A stretch of 64,000 nt of DNA from the NCBI RefSeq assembly GCF_010907035.1, contig NZ_QUMK01000016.1:1-64000 (forward strand). The letters run 5' to 3'. Source of the DNA: Rhodopseudomonas sp. BR0M22. GTDB taxonomy: Bacteria; Pseudomonadota; Alphaproteobacteria; Rhizobiales; Xanthobacteraceae. A program made the translations under genes and the position numbers. Positions 1 through 8,747 of this stretch are shown one piece after another. The notes below the pieces were generated by a model, which searched no databases, was not told the DNA's origin, and saw only the letters and a list, made by a program, of their open reading frames with translations. Numbering within the stretch: position 1 is the first letter of the stretch; the number at the start of each line of letters is the position of its first letter.

Positions 1-2384
1 AGCTTCAGCCGGCCGCGCAGCCGCGAGCCGGCAATGCCGGCGTCGATGTCCTTGAAGGTCCATGTGCTGCCGGCGACCGCAAGCTGCGTCGCCAGCGACA
101 ACGGCGCGCCGGCCGCCGGCAAGTCGAACAACGGCGCCAGGTCGAGCTTGCGCGCATTCAGCGACAGCGCCGCTTTCGGCTCGGCCGCGAACGGTTCGAT
201 CTCACCGCTCGCCTCGGCATCGAGTCCCGCCGCGGCGAGCTTCACCTTTCCATGCAATGCGCCGCGCCATTTGCCGGTGCCCGACGCCTGCACTGTTGCC
301 GCGCCGTCGCCGGCGGCGATGACATGATCTAGCCCGAGCACCGCGAGCAATGTCTCGCCGCGCGGCGCAGACAGCTCGCCGTCGAGCTTGAGCTCGCTTC
401 GTCCCAGCGCATCGAGATCGAGCTTGCGCAGATCGGCGGCGGCCGGGCTCGCCTTCACGGTCAAACGACCGCTGAGCTGGGGCGCGGTCAGTTCGAGCGA
501 GCCGCTGGTCTCAACGTGGTCCCGAGCCGCGCCGGCCTTCTCGGTCGACAGATTAAACTTGGCGCGCACCTCACCGGCCTCGTTGGCCAGCGCCTTCACC
601 CGGGCCGCAATGGCTGGCGCAAACGGATCGATCGCAGCCGCGATCGGACCCGGCGACGGCGCACGCGCTGTGAGACTCAATCGTCCGGTGGCGCTGTCGC
701 GATCGAGCGCGCCGTCGCCTTCGAGCAGCAGCCCGCCCGCAGTACCGAGCTTCAGCTTGTCGAGTGCGATCCGGTGCGGATCGTAGATGAGCCGCACCGC
801 CGCCGGCTGCCAGACCTGATCGCCAACGCCGAGTTTGCCGAGATCGAGCATGACATTGGCCTGCTCCGGCCAGCCGCCATTGGGGCCGGCGAGCGTCTTG
901 GCCCATTGCAAAGCGACGTCGAGATCGGCGCTGTCGCCCTTCAGCTCGGCGTCGATCTGCGGTCCCTGATCGTCGCGGCGGCCGCGGTAGGCGAAACGGC
1001 CGCGCAGCGTATCGCCTCCGCTTTCCACCGTCAGCGGATCGAGTACCAGCGCATCGGAACCGGCGCGGACGCCACCGGCGATCCGCAGCGCCTTGCTCAG
1101 TCCGCCGCCGGCCGTCGGCGTGCGGCCCTGCAGCCAGGCGGCGAGCAGATCGGGGTCGGTGGACGACAGATCGAGCGTGCCGGTGATGCCTGCATCCGAC
1201 GCCCCGGCGCCGCCACGCAACGCCAGCCGGGTGCCGCCGGGGGCGCGCAGCTCGAGCCGTTCGATCTGCCAGGCCTGCTCATCGCCGAGAAGTTCTGCCG
1301 ACAGATCGGTGACCGGACGGGTGCCGATCATGATCTGATCGGCGTCGACCGAGACCTGTGCCGGCAGCGGCGGCAGCGGCAGCGACGCCGCCAGATCGCG
1401 CAGCCGCCCCGCCCAGGGCCGAGGCGCCGCCGCATCGCCGGGCCTCGCCAGCAGCCGGTCGGCGTCGAACTGCCGGGCCGAAAGCTTGGCGGTGAGCCGC
1501 GGCGCCGCGCCGAACTTCGCCTCGCCGCTGCCCGTGAGCTTCAGCGCCCGGTCGTCGGCGCCCCAGGACATCTCGACCTGATCGAATTTTGCGAGCGCCG
1601 GATCGGCCTCGACCTTGGCGGCGAGCCGCCAAGGCGCGCGCGGCGCTTCGCCCGCCGCGGCCGCAACGACCGCCAGCGAGGCACTGCCCTCGAACCGCGG
1701 ACGGCTTTGGTCGAGCGTGAGCAGGCCGTCGAGATCGGCGACGACCCCGCCGGCGCCCTGATTGATCCCGGCCCGCAGCCGGATCGCATCGCCGTCCGCC
1801 GCGCGGCCGGTCGACAGCCGGAACGGATAGCGCTGGCCGCGCAGCAGGAAATTGCCGTCGCCACGCAGCGCCGCGACTTGCGCCCGCAGCTCGCCGGAGA
1901 ACGCGATGTCGCTGAGTTCGAGATTGCTGCGGCTGGCGGCATCGTGGAGCGCGATCCGGCCGGTGAGATTGAGCCGGTCGACGGTGAGCGCGGCCAGATT
2001 CGACAGCCCTGCGGCCGGCCAGTCGAGCCGGCCCTGCGGATCGAGCCCGAGATCGAGCGACAGCCCGTTGATCGACAGTTCGTCGGCGCGCAGCTCGCCG
2101 CGCATCAGCGAGCCGAGACTGAATTCGACGTCGAGCTTGGCGACGCCGACCCGGCCGGCATCATTGGCGCCGCCGACGCTGACCCCATGCAGCCGGAGCG
2201 AGGGTGTCGGCAATAGCCGCGCATCGAGCGGGCCGGTGACTCGCACCTGGGTGCCGAGCAACCGCGTCGCCTCCGCTTCAAACGGAGTGCGAAACTGAGT
2301 CCAGTCGATCAGATAAGGTCCGACCAGCGCGGCAATCAGCGCCAAAATCAGCGCGATCGCCAGGCTGAGCAGCGTCGTCTGCAC
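1..2384 (-). CDS. AsmA family membrane-anchored protein (3' end outside window)
   Basis: The reading frame stays open from a GTG at 2384 to the window edge (about 794 codons), so the C-terminus is missing. An AGGGG ribosome site lies just upstream. The N-terminus has one hydrophobic segment (about residues 5-23) followed by YLIDWTQFRTPFEAEATRLL and then VTGPLDARLLPTPSLRLHG, which is the typical opening of AsmA-like proteins. The rest is long, repetitive beta-rich sequence without catalytic motifs. AsmA/TamB relatives are inner-membrane-anchored periplasmic proteins linked to outer-membrane biogenesis and lipid transport. Family assignment is good; the exact role here is unknown. An open plus-strand frame opposite it (516-2216) is a GC-driven shadow. 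Confidence 0.85.
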   Translation of the reverse strand, partial: MQTTLLSLAIALILALIAALVGPYLIDWTQFRTPFEAEATRLLGTQVRVTGPLDARLLPTPSLRLHGVSVGGANDAGRVGVAKLDVEFSLGSLMRGELRADELSINGLSLDLGLDPQGRLDWPAAGLSNLAALTVDRLNLTGRIALHDAASRSNLELSDIAFSGELRAQVAALRGDGNFLLRGQRYPFRLSTGRAADGDAIRLRAGINQGAGGVVADLDGLLTLDQSRPRFEGSASLAVVAAAAGEAPRAPWRLAAKVEADPALAKFDQVEMSWGADDRALKLTGSGEAKFGAAPRLTAKLSARQFDADRLLARPGDAAAPRPWAGRLRDLAASLPLPPLPAQVSVDADQIMIGTRPVTDLSAELLGDEQAWQIERLELRAPGGTRLALRGGAGASDAGITGTLDLSSTDPDLLAAWLQGRTPTAGGGLSKALRIAGGVRAGSDALVLDPLTVESGGDTLRGRFAYRGRRDDQGPQIDAELKGDSADLDVALQWAKTLAGPNGGWPEQANVMLDLGKLGVGDQVWQPAAVRLIYDPHRIALDKLKLGTAGGLLLEGDGALDRDSATGRLSLTARAPSPGPIAAAIDPFAPAIAARVKALANEAGEVRAKFNLSTEKAGAARDHVETSGSLELTAPQLSGRLTVKASPAAADLRKLDLDALGRSELKLDGELSAPRGETLLAVLGLDHVIAAGDGAATVQASGTGKWRGALHGKVKLAAAGLDAEASGEIEPFAAEPKAALSLNARKLDLAPLFDLPAAGAPLSLATQLAVAGSTWTFKDIDAGIAGSRLRGRLK

Positions 2385-2519
2385 GCGGTTTCCCCTCGGG
2401 GCGTTGCGACGCCCCTCGCCGGCGTCCTTCCCTTCGTGATTTCAACGCCTAACGCCAGACTGTGGCGAACTCACAGCGACTTCAAGCGGCGGATTCACGC
2501 CGCCGGAAAATCCTGTGGT

Positions 2520-3947
2520 TCAAATCCCTTGCGGCAGGATCTTGCCGGGATTGAAGATGTTCTGCGGGTCAAGCGCCTGCTTGATCGCAGCCATCGCCTG
2601 CAGCGCCTCGAGGCCGAGCTCGGCCTTGAGATATTTCTGCTTGCCCTGGCCGATGCCGTGCTCGCCGGTGCAGGTGCCGTCCATCGCCTGCGCCCGCTCG
2701 ACCAGCCGGTGCATGAACTCGTCGGCCCGCGCCAGCTCTGCGGCGTCGTTGACGTCGCACAGCAGCGAGCAGTGGAAGTTGCCGTCGCCGACATGGCCGA
2801 CGATCGGGGCCAGCAGTCCGAGCCGGTTGAGATCGGCCTCGGTCTCGCCGACGCAATCGGCCAGCCGCGAGATCGGCACGCAGACGTCGGTAGCGACGAC
2901 GCCGACACCGTCGCCCTGACGCAGCGCCCGCACCGACCAATAGGCGTCGTGCCGGGCCTGCCAAAGCTTGTTGCGATCCTCGGGGCGCGTCGTCCAGGTG
3001 AAGTCGCCGCCGCCGCAATCCTTGGCGATCGCGCCGAAATTCTTCGACTGCTCGCCGACCTCGACTTCGCTGCCGTGGAATTCGAGCAGCAGCAGCGGCG
3101 TTTCCGGCAGCGTCAGCTTGGAATAGGCATTCACCGCCTTGACCTGGGATTCGCTCATCAGCTCGATCCGGGCCAGCGGAATGCCGGTCTGGATCGCCAG
3201 GATCACCGCCTGACAGGCGTCGCTGACCGACGGGAACGAGCAGGACGCCGCCGCGATGGTCTCCGGGATGCCGCGCAGCTTGATGGTCAGTTCAGAGATG
3301 ATGCCGAGGGTGCCTTCGGAGCCGACGAACAGATGGGTCAGATCGTAGCCGGCCGAGGATTTCTTGGCGCGGGTGCCGGTGGTGACGATCTCGCCGTCGC
3401 CGCGCACCACCTTCAACGCCAGCACGTTGTCGCGCATGGTGCCGTAGCGCACCGCATTGGTGCCGGAGGCGCGGGTCGCCGCCATGCCGCCGATGGAGGC
3501 GTCGGCGCCGGGATCGATCGGGAAGAACAGCCCCTGGTCACGCAGGTTCTCGTTCAGCGCCTTGCGGGTGACGCCGGGCTGGATCACGCAATCGAGGTCC
3601 TCGGCGTGGACGGCGAGGATCTTGTTCATGTCGCGCAGGTCGATGCAGACGCCGCCGGCGGGCGCGTTGACGTGGCCTTCGAGCGACGTGCCCGTGCCGA
3701 ACGCGATCACCGGCACCTGGTGCTGGGCGCAGATCCGCACCGTGTCCTGAATGTCCGCGGTGTCCTGCGCCATCACCACCGCGTCCGGCGGCTGGTTCGG
3801 CAGCCAGGTCGTGGTGTGGCCGTGCTGCTCGCGCACCGCAAGCGAGGTGACGAGGCGGTTGCCGAACCGCGCCGCGAGCGCTTCAATGGCGCTTGCCACG
3901 GCCTGCGGCTCGGCGCGCTTCGGCGTGTTGGTGATGGTCAGGCCCAC
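2520..3947 (-). CDS. FAD-binding oxidoreductase, D-lactate dehydrogenase (cytochrome) type
   Basis: 475 residues, complete. The N-terminal half (about 50-230) is a VAO/PCMH-type FAD domain: FGTGTSLEGHVNAPAGGVCI, then the IDPGADASIGGMAATRASGT stretch and YGTMRDNVLALKVV. The C-terminal half is the FAD-oxidase C domain, ending with GHVGDGNFHC, GTCTGEHGIGQGK and LDPQNIFNPGKILP. These are hallmarks of the DLD/GlcD group, which oxidises D-lactate or other 2-hydroxy acids and passes electrons to the respiratory chain. Substrate cannot be fixed from sequence: D-lactate, D-2-hydroxyglutarate and glycolate enzymes share these motifs. It is divergent from the thioesterase gene on the other side. Confidence 0.88.
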   Translation of the reverse strand: MGLTITNTPKRAEPQAVASAIEALAARFGNRLVTSLAVREQHGHTTTWLPNQPPDAVVMAQDTADIQDTVRICAQHQVPVIAFGTGTSLEGHVNAPAGGVCIDLRDMNKILAVHAEDLDCVIQPGVTRKALNENLRDQGLFFPIDPGADASIGGMAATRASGTNAVRYGTMRDNVLALKVVRGDGEIVTTGTRAKKSSAGYDLTHLFVGSEGTLGIISELTIKLRGIPETIAAASCSFPSVSDACQAVILAIQTGIPLARIELMSESQVKAVNAYSKLTLPETPLLLLEFHGSEVEVGEQSKNFGAIAKDCGGGDFTWTTRPEDRNKLWQARHDAYWSVRALRQGDGVGVVATDVCVPISRLADCVGETEADLNRLGLLAPIVGHVGDGNFHCSLLCDVNDAAELARADEFMHRLVERAQAMDGTCTGEHGIGQGKQKYLKAELGLEALQAMAAIKQALDPQNIFNPGKILPQGI

Positions 3948-4014
3948 GACAAGAACTCCTTCGGAAACGGGGCGACCGTGGCAAAGGATACCGGAGGGGT
4001 CAAGGGAGGTAGGA

Positions 4015-4542
4015 TTGACTTTGGAAGTAGATCGCAGCGTCGAAACCGGCCCCGCGGCCGCGCCGTTCCTGTCGTCGGTGATGCAGATCGAGCCCGGCTG
4101 GATCGACTATAACGGCCACCTCAACATGGCCTATTACAACGTGCTGTTCGACCGCGCGATCGATCAGATCTGGAGCGAACTCGGCATCGGCGTCGATTAT
4201 CTGAACACGCGCGGCGGCTCGACCTTCACGGCCGAAGCCCATGTGCGTTACTTGCGTGAAATCCATCTCGGCGACCCGGTGCGGGTCGCGGTCTACATCG
4301 TCGCGGCGGACGAGAAACGAATTCACACTTTCGAAGAATTGCGCCACGCCGAGGACGGCTGGCTGTCGGCGACATCGGAAAACATGTCGATGCATGTCGA
4401 CATGGCGAGCCGCAAAGTAGCGCCGTTTCCGGACGACATTCGCGCTTCGGTCGCGCGGATGGCAGCGGCGCATCAGGCTCTGCCGCAACCCGAGGGCATC
4501 GGACGACGTATCGCGATGCCCTCGAAGCGACCTGCGGCCTAG
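4015..4542 (+). CDS. Hotdog-fold acyl-CoA thioesterase family protein
   Basis: About 175 residues. There is no ATG near the expected start. A GGGAGG ribosome site at 4004-4009 sits 5 bases before a TTG at 4015 (a second TTG is at 4021), so I choose 4015; an ATG at 4081 would cut into the conserved region. The sequence IDYNGHLNMAYYNVLFDRA carries the Asp/Asn-Gly-His-(L/M)-N pattern of 4HBT-type thioesterases, followed by YLREIHLGDPVRV. Relatives include YbgC-like enzymes and the thioesterase domain fused to some carnitine dehydrogenases. Hydrolysis of a short acyl-CoA is likely, but the substrate is unknown. Confidence 0.75.
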   Translation: MTLEVDRSVETGPAAAPFLSSVMQIEPGWIDYNGHLNMAYYNVLFDRAIDQIWSELGIGVDYLNTRGGSTFTAEAHVRYLREIHLGDPVRVAVYIVAADEKRIHTFEELRHAEDGWLSATSENMSMHVDMASRKVAPFPDDIRASVARMAAAHQALPQPEGIGRRIAMPSKRPAA

Positions 4543-4551
4543 ACTTGCTGC

Positions 4552-4725
4552 CTAGACTTGCGAGCGACCGCGGAAGATGCTCACGACCGCCGACACCAGG
4601 AACAGCACGATCGCGATGAAGAAGATGATCTTGGCAATTTCGATCGACGCGCCGGCGATGCCGCCGAAGCCGAGCAGACCCGCGATCAGCGCAACCACGA
4701 GAAACGTCACAACCCAACCCAACAT
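4552..4725 (-). CDS. DUF1328 small membrane protein (YtjA-like)
   Basis: A 57-residue frame from ATG 4725, preceded by GGAGGTCATCAC, an excellent ribosome site. The product begins [20 protein letters not shown], continues through [20 protein letters not shown] and ends IFRGRSQV: two membrane segments joined by a Gly/Ala-rich turn, the standard DUF1328 architecture and length. Function is unknown; relatives are common in proteobacteria and often stress-induced. Its stop lies 9 bases beyond the stop of the convergent thioesterase gene, and an 11-base direct repeat (gcctagacttg) covers the junction. Confidence 0.85.
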   Translation of the reverse strand: MLGWVVTFLVVALIAGLLGFGGIAGASIEIAKIIFFIAIVLFLVSAVVSIFRGRSQV

Positions 4726-5040
4726 GTGATGACCTCCGTTTCGCTTCAGGCACCCGCTGGCGGCTGCCTTTTTGGGTGAGGCACCGCCGGTTTCGGCCGC
4801 GCCGCTTGGCGAAACAATCCAGGCCTGGAACGAAAGTTCCGGGCCTGATGGCTGTGTCGAGGCCTGATTATTTGCGGAAAATCACGGAACAGAATCGCAT
4901 GAAACAACGCTGCCGGCGGGGCAACGGCGCCGGGCCGGCCTGTCAATCGCGGCGCGCTGCGCCTATATCGGCGGATAATCCTGCTCTGAAAGCTCTTCAT
5001 CGAGCCCCGCAGCACGGCTGCGGGTGATAAAACGATTCGC

Positions 5041-7605
5041 ATGACCGATCCGACCCAGCGCCAGCCTCTCGATGTCTCCAGCTATCAACCCGTCGCCGGC
5101 GGCATCGCCGCGCGCGCCCGCGCGTCGGCCGGCCCGGCCTATCTGTCCGGCCTCAATCCGGAGCAGCGCGAGGCGGTGGAGACGCTCGACGGTCCGGTGC
5201 TGGTGCTGGCCGGCGCGGGCACCGGCAAGACGCGGGTGCTGACCACGCGGATCGCCCATATCCTCTCCACCGGCCGCGCCCGGCCCGGCGAAATCCTGTC
5301 GGTGACCTTCACCAACAAGGCCGCGCGCGAGATGAAGCTGCGGCTCGGCCAGATGCTCGGCCAGGCGGTCGAAGGCATGCCGTGGCTCGGCACCTTCCAC
5401 TCGATCGGCGGCCGCATCCTGCGCTATCACGCCGAGCTGGTGCAGCTCACTTCGAACTTCACGGTGCTCGACACCGACGACCAGATCCGGCTGCTGAAGC
5501 AGCTCCTCGCCGCCGACAATATCGACGACAAGCGCTGGCCGGCGCGAATGCTGGCCGGGCTGATCGACGGCTGGAAGAACCGCGGCCTGACGCCGTCGCA
5601 GGTGCCGGCCGGCGAAGCCGCGATGTTCGGCAACGGCCGCGGCGGCAAGCTCTACGCGCAGTATCAGGAGCGGCTGAAGATCCTCAACGCCGCCGATTTC
5701 GGCGACCTCTTGCTGGAGAACATTCGCCTATTCCGCGAACATCCCGACGTGCTGCGGCAGTATCAGAACCGCTTCAAGTTCATCCTGGTCGACGAATATC
5801 AGGACACGAACGTCGCGCAGTATCTCTGGCTGCGGCTGCTGTCGCAGACGCCTTCGCAATCGTCATCCCTTTCCCCATCGTCATTGCCGGGCTCGACCCG
5901 GCAATCCATCCCTTCTTCGCAAGACGATGGATCACCGGGTCTCGACGCTGCGCGTCGGCCCGGTGATAACGACCGAGGGAGCAACGATGTCGTTGCCCCC
6001 TCCGCGCCCCCCAAGAACATCTGCTGCGTCGGCGACGACGATCAGTCGATCTATGGCTGGCGCGGCGCCGAGGTCGACAACATCCTGCGTTTCGACCACG
6101 ACTTCCCCGGCGCCAAGGTCATTCGCCTGGAGCGCAATTATCGTTCGACCGGCCACATCCTCGCCGCCGCCTCGCATCTGATCGCGCACAATGAAGGCCG
6201 GCTCGGTAAGACGCTGCGCACCGAGGATGTCGACGGCGAGATGGTCACCGTCACCGGCGCGTGGGACTCCGAAGAAGAAGCCCGCGCGATCGGCGAAGAG
6301 ATCGAACAGCTGCAGCGCCAGGGCCACGCGCTCAACGAGATCGCCATCCTGGTGCGCGCCTCGTTCCAGATGCGCGAGTTCGAAGACCGCTTTGTCACCC
6401 TCGGCCTGCCCTACCGGGTGATCGGCGGCCCGCGGTTCTATGAGCGCGCCGAAATCCGCGACGCGCTAGCTTACTTGCGGGTAATCAACTCGCCGGCCGA
6501 CGATCTCGCTTTCGAGCGCATCGTCAATGTGCCGAAGCGCGGCCTCGGTGAGGCCACCGTACAGATGCTGCACGATCATGCCAGGAAACGGCGGATTCCG
6601 CTGTTCGAGGCGGCCAGGATGGTGATCGACACCGACGAGCTGAAGCCGAAGGCGCGTAGCAGCCTGCGCGGCGTGGTCGAGAGCTTCGAGCGCTGGCAGG
6701 TGCAGCGCGACGCGCTGTCCCATACCGAGCTGGCAGAGATCGTGCTCGACGAGAGCGGCTACACCGAGATGTGGCAGAAGGACCGCTCCGCCGACGCCGC
6801 CGGCCGACTGGAGAACCTGAAAGAGCTCGTCCGCTCGATGGAGGAGTTCGAGAACCTGCAAGGCTTCCTCGAACACATCTCGCTGGTGATGGACCGCGAG
6901 GGCGGCGCGGATGAAGACGCCGTCAGCGTGATGACGCTGCACTCCGCCAAGGGACTGGAATTCGAGACCGTGTTCCTGCCCGGCTGGGAGGAAGGGCTGT
7001 TTCCGCATCAGCGCGCGCTCGACGAACAGGGCCGCGCCGGCCTCGAGGAAGAGCGCCGCCTCGCCCATGTCGGCATCACCCGCGCCCGCAAGCGCGCGAA
7101 ACTGTACTTCGCCACCAACCGCCGCATCCACGGCACCTGGAACACGACGATTCCGTCGCGCTTCCTCGACGAACTGCCGGCCGCCAATGTCGAGATCACC
7201 GAGTCGAAGGGCGGCTCCGGCTGGGGCGGCATGAGCGGCTACGGCCCGTCGCGGTTCGACAATGTCGAGTCGTTCGGCTCGAGCTATTCGACCCCGGGTT
7301 GGCAGCGCGCCCAGGCCAATCGCGGCCGCAGCGGTGGCGGCAGCAATGGTGGCCGCAGCGGCGGTTTCGGCGAAAGCGGTTCGTCCTACTCGTCGGGCAC
7401 CACCCGGCGCGCCCCGCTCACCATCGAAGGCGAGCTGGTCGCCAAATCCACCGGCACCGAGTCGGACTTCTCCCTGAAAGACCGCGTCTTCCACCAGAAA
7501 TTCGGCTACGGCCACGTCACCAAGATCGACGGCAACAAACTCACCATCGCGTTCGACAAGGCCGGCGAGAAAAAGGTGGTCGATAGCTTCGTGGAGCGGG
7601 TGTGA
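5041..7605 (+). CDS. UvrD/PcrA-family ATP-dependent DNA helicase with an in-frame repeat-derived insertion
   Basis: 854 residues, an SF1A 3'-5' helicase of the UvrD/PcrA/Rep type acting in repair and replication-fork processing. Seen in order: Q motif LNPEQREAV (38-46), Walker A AGAGTGKT (57-64), TFTNKAAREM (motif Ia), VDEYQDTN (motif II), GDDDQSIYGWRGAE (motif III), VMTLHSAKGLEFE (motif V) and EERRLAHVGITRARK (motif VI). The C-terminus has a Gly/Ser-rich linker and then the Tudor-like VFHQKFGYGHVTKI segment found in PcrA. Odd: between motifs II and III there are about 50 extra, low-complexity residues (about 271-321) encoded by a palindromic repeat. The frame is intact. Its stop overlaps the start of the hicB-like gene. 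Confidence 0.92.
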   Translation: MTDPTQRQPLDVSSYQPVAGGIAARARASAGPAYLSGLNPEQREAVETLDGPVLVLAGAGTGKTRVLTTRIAHILSTGRARPGEILSVTFTNKAAREMKLRLGQMLGQAVEGMPWLGTFHSIGGRILRYHAELVQLTSNFTVLDTDDQIRLLKQLLAADNIDDKRWPARMLAGLIDGWKNRGLTPSQVPAGEAAMFGNGRGGKLYAQYQERLKILNAADFGDLLLENIRLFREHPDVLRQYQNRFKFILVDEYQDTNVAQYLWLRLLSQTPSQSSSLSPSSLPGSTRQSIPSSQDDGSPGLDAARRPGDNDRGSNDVVAPSAPPKNICCVGDDDQSIYGWRGAEVDNILRFDHDFPGAKVIRLERNYRSTGHILAAASHLIAHNEGRLGKTLRTEDVDGEMVTVTGAWDSEEEARAIGEEIEQLQRQGHALNEIAILVRASFQMREFEDRFVTLGLPYRVIGGPRFYERAEIRDALAYLRVINSPADDLAFERIVNVPKRGLGEATVQMLHDHARKRRIPLFEAARMVIDTDELKPKARSSLRGVVESFERWQVQRDALSHTELAEIVLDESGYTEMWQKDRSADAAGRLENLKELVRSMEEFENLQGFLEHISLVMDREGGADEDAVSVMTLHSAKGLEFETVFLPGWEEGLFPHQRALDEQGRAGLEEERRLAHVGITRARKRAKLYFATNRRIHGTWNTTIPSRFLDELPAANVEITESKGGSGWGGMSGYGPSRFDNVESFGSSYSTPGWQRAQANRGRSGGGSNGGRSGGFGESGSSYSSGTTRRAPLTIEGELVAKSTGTESDFSLKDRVFHQKFGYGHVTKIDGNKLTIAFDKAGEKKVVDSFVERV
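5852..5998 (+). repeat. Palindromic repeat element inserted in frame within the helicase gene
   Basis: Three perfect inverted repeats lie in tandem: ATTGCCGGG/CCCGGCAAT (5883-5891 and 5897-5905); ATCACCGGG/CCCGGTGAT (5931-5939 and 5959-5967) with an inner CGACG/CGTCG stem; and GCAACGA/TCGTTGC (5981-5987 and 5990-5996). The unit around cgtcattgccgggctcgacc is the kind of dispersed element usually found between genes in this bacterial group, and related sequence occurs in spacers near 37.6 and 39.2 kb. Its length (about 147 bases) keeps the host frame open. Confidence 0.75.
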
Positions 7606-7889
7606 TGGTGCACTACGTCGCCTTGATCCATCAGGACGCCGACGGCAGCTACAGCGTGTCGTTTCCCGACATTCCGGGCGTGGTCACCGCTGGCGAGACG
7701 ATCGAAGAAGCCGAAGAGGAAGCCGCCGAGCTGCTCGCCTACGCGATGGAAGATTCAGATGGTGCGATCGCGCTGAATCCGCCGCGGTCGATCGACGAGC
7801 TGAACAATGACCCGGCCTTCGTCGCAGCCAGCAAAGACGCGATCTTGGCGTTGATCGAATTTGATGCCGAGGCAGACGCAGCCGAATAG
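7605..7889 (+). CDS. HicB-like antitoxin family protein (upstream copy)
   Basis: 94 residues from ATG 7605, whose A is also the last base of the helicase TGA stop, so the two are probably translationally coupled. The sequence YVALIHQDADGSYSVSFPDI followed by PGVVTAGETIEEAEEEA is the HicB-like partial RNase H fold, with an acidic helix and an ELLAYAMED segment. No clear C-terminal DNA-binding domain is visible. A HicA gene and a second HicB gene follow 114 bases downstream, so this may be an antitoxin of the same locus, a solitary HicB relative, or a leftover duplicate. Confidence 0.8.
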   Translation: MVHYVALIHQDADGSYSVSFPDIPGVVTAGETIEEAEEEAAELLAYAMEDSDGAIALNPPRSIDELNNDPAFVAASKDAILALIEFDAEADAAE

Positions 7890-8003
7890 CGGCCGGGCGT
7901 GAGCTATTTGAGGTGACCGAGAGGAAGAACGCGCTCGCTCCTTTGGCGAAGGAGATGTAGGCTGCGGCATTGCAGTTTGAATTAATTACCTGACGACCGC
8001 CCG

Positions 8004-8198
8004 ATGCTCACCAGTAGCCGCGATGTCATCCGACGTCTCGAACGTGAAGGCTGGACTTGCGTCCGCGTCACTGGATCGCATCACGTTTTCAAGCATCCCG
8101 TGCGCCGGGACATCGTCACCGTGCCGCACCCCAAGAAGGACTTGGGAAAAGGCTTGGTCCGTGCCATCTATAAGGGCGCAGGCTGGGAGCCGGATTGA
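8004..8198 (+). CDS. hicA: HicA-type mRNA interferase toxin
   Basis: 64 residues with the dsRBD-like HicA/YcfA fold: SRDVIRRLEREGWTCVRVTG, then the conserved GSHHVFKHP containing the catalytic-type His, and TVPHPKKDLGKGLVRAIYK. HicA toxins cleave mRNA and are neutralised by the adjacent HicB. Length is normal. The gene is directly followed by hicB (stop at 8198, next ATG at 8207). The 114-base spacer upstream contains an AT-rich stretch, ttgaattaattacc, just before the start, which could hold the promoter. Confidence 0.88.
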   Translation: MLTSSRDVIRRLEREGWTCVRVTGSHHVFKHPVRRDIVTVPHPKKDLGKGLVRAIYKGAGWEPD

Positions 8199-8206
8199 GG
8201 TCGGCC

Positions 8207-8497
8207 ATGACCCACTACATCGCCATCATCGAAGACGCCGGGCCGGACGTGGCGGTCGGGGTGTGGTTTCCCGACCTGCCCGGCTGCGTCTCCGCGGGCG
8301 ACGATCTCGACGAGGCGCTGCGCAATGCGCCCGAGGCGCTGGAGCTGTACCTCGCGCAGGTCGAGCAAGACGGCAAGCCGCAGCCCAAGCCGCGCTCGCT
8401 GACCGAGCTGAAGGCCGATCCTGACGTCGCCGACGACATCCAGAACTACATCGTCGCGCTGATCGAAACACCAAGCCGCGCCCACGCGGCAGAGTGA
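8207..8497 (+). CDS. hicB: HicB-type antitoxin (partner of HicA)
   Basis: 96 residues. I choose ATG 8207 because GAGG at 8197-8200, inside the end of hicA, gives a ribosome site 6 bases away; a TTG at 8195 is a less likely start. The sequence YIAIIEDAGPDVAVGVWFPD followed by LPGCVSAGDDLDEALRNAPE is the HicB domain. Gene order toxin then antitoxin is the standard hicAB arrangement. It resembles the protein of the upstream hicB-like gene across the whole length, which suggests duplication within the locus. Confidence 0.87.
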   Translation: MTHYIAIIEDAGPDVAVGVWFPDLPGCVSAGDDLDEALRNAPEALELYLAQVEQDGKPQPKPRSLTELKADPDVADDIQNYIVALIETPSRAHAAE

Positions 8498-8747
8498 TCG
8501 CACCAACGTCTCCCCAGTCGCAGGATTGCGTCGTCGACTTCGCCTTCTCGCAATGATGCGGTGAGGGGCGATGCCACGAAGCGACGCGGTGAGGTTCGGT
8601 TTCAGGAAGCCGCGACACGAGATTTTTCCTGCCCCGGCCTGTTTGTCCCGTCGGTTGCGTCCGCGCTCGGCCATCCTTATGTAAGCCGCCCGCACGTTCC
8701 GGCTGCGTTCCGCCCTTTATCCTGCGCCCGACACTTTACGAGCCCGC

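Noticed and set aside
516-2216. A 566-codon plus-strand frame near the window start.
   Set aside because: It lies opposite the AsmA-like gene, which has a ribosome site, membrane anchor and family motifs.
2508-2532. tRNA-like T-arm string ggttcaaatcc.
   Set aside because: The flanking bases do not form the 5-bp T stem or an acceptor stem, and the stretch covers the last codons of the flavoprotein gene.
5041-7605. The helicase as a pseudogene disrupted by a repeat.
   Set aside because: The insertion is in frame, all helicase motifs on both sides are intact, and the C-terminal domain is complete.
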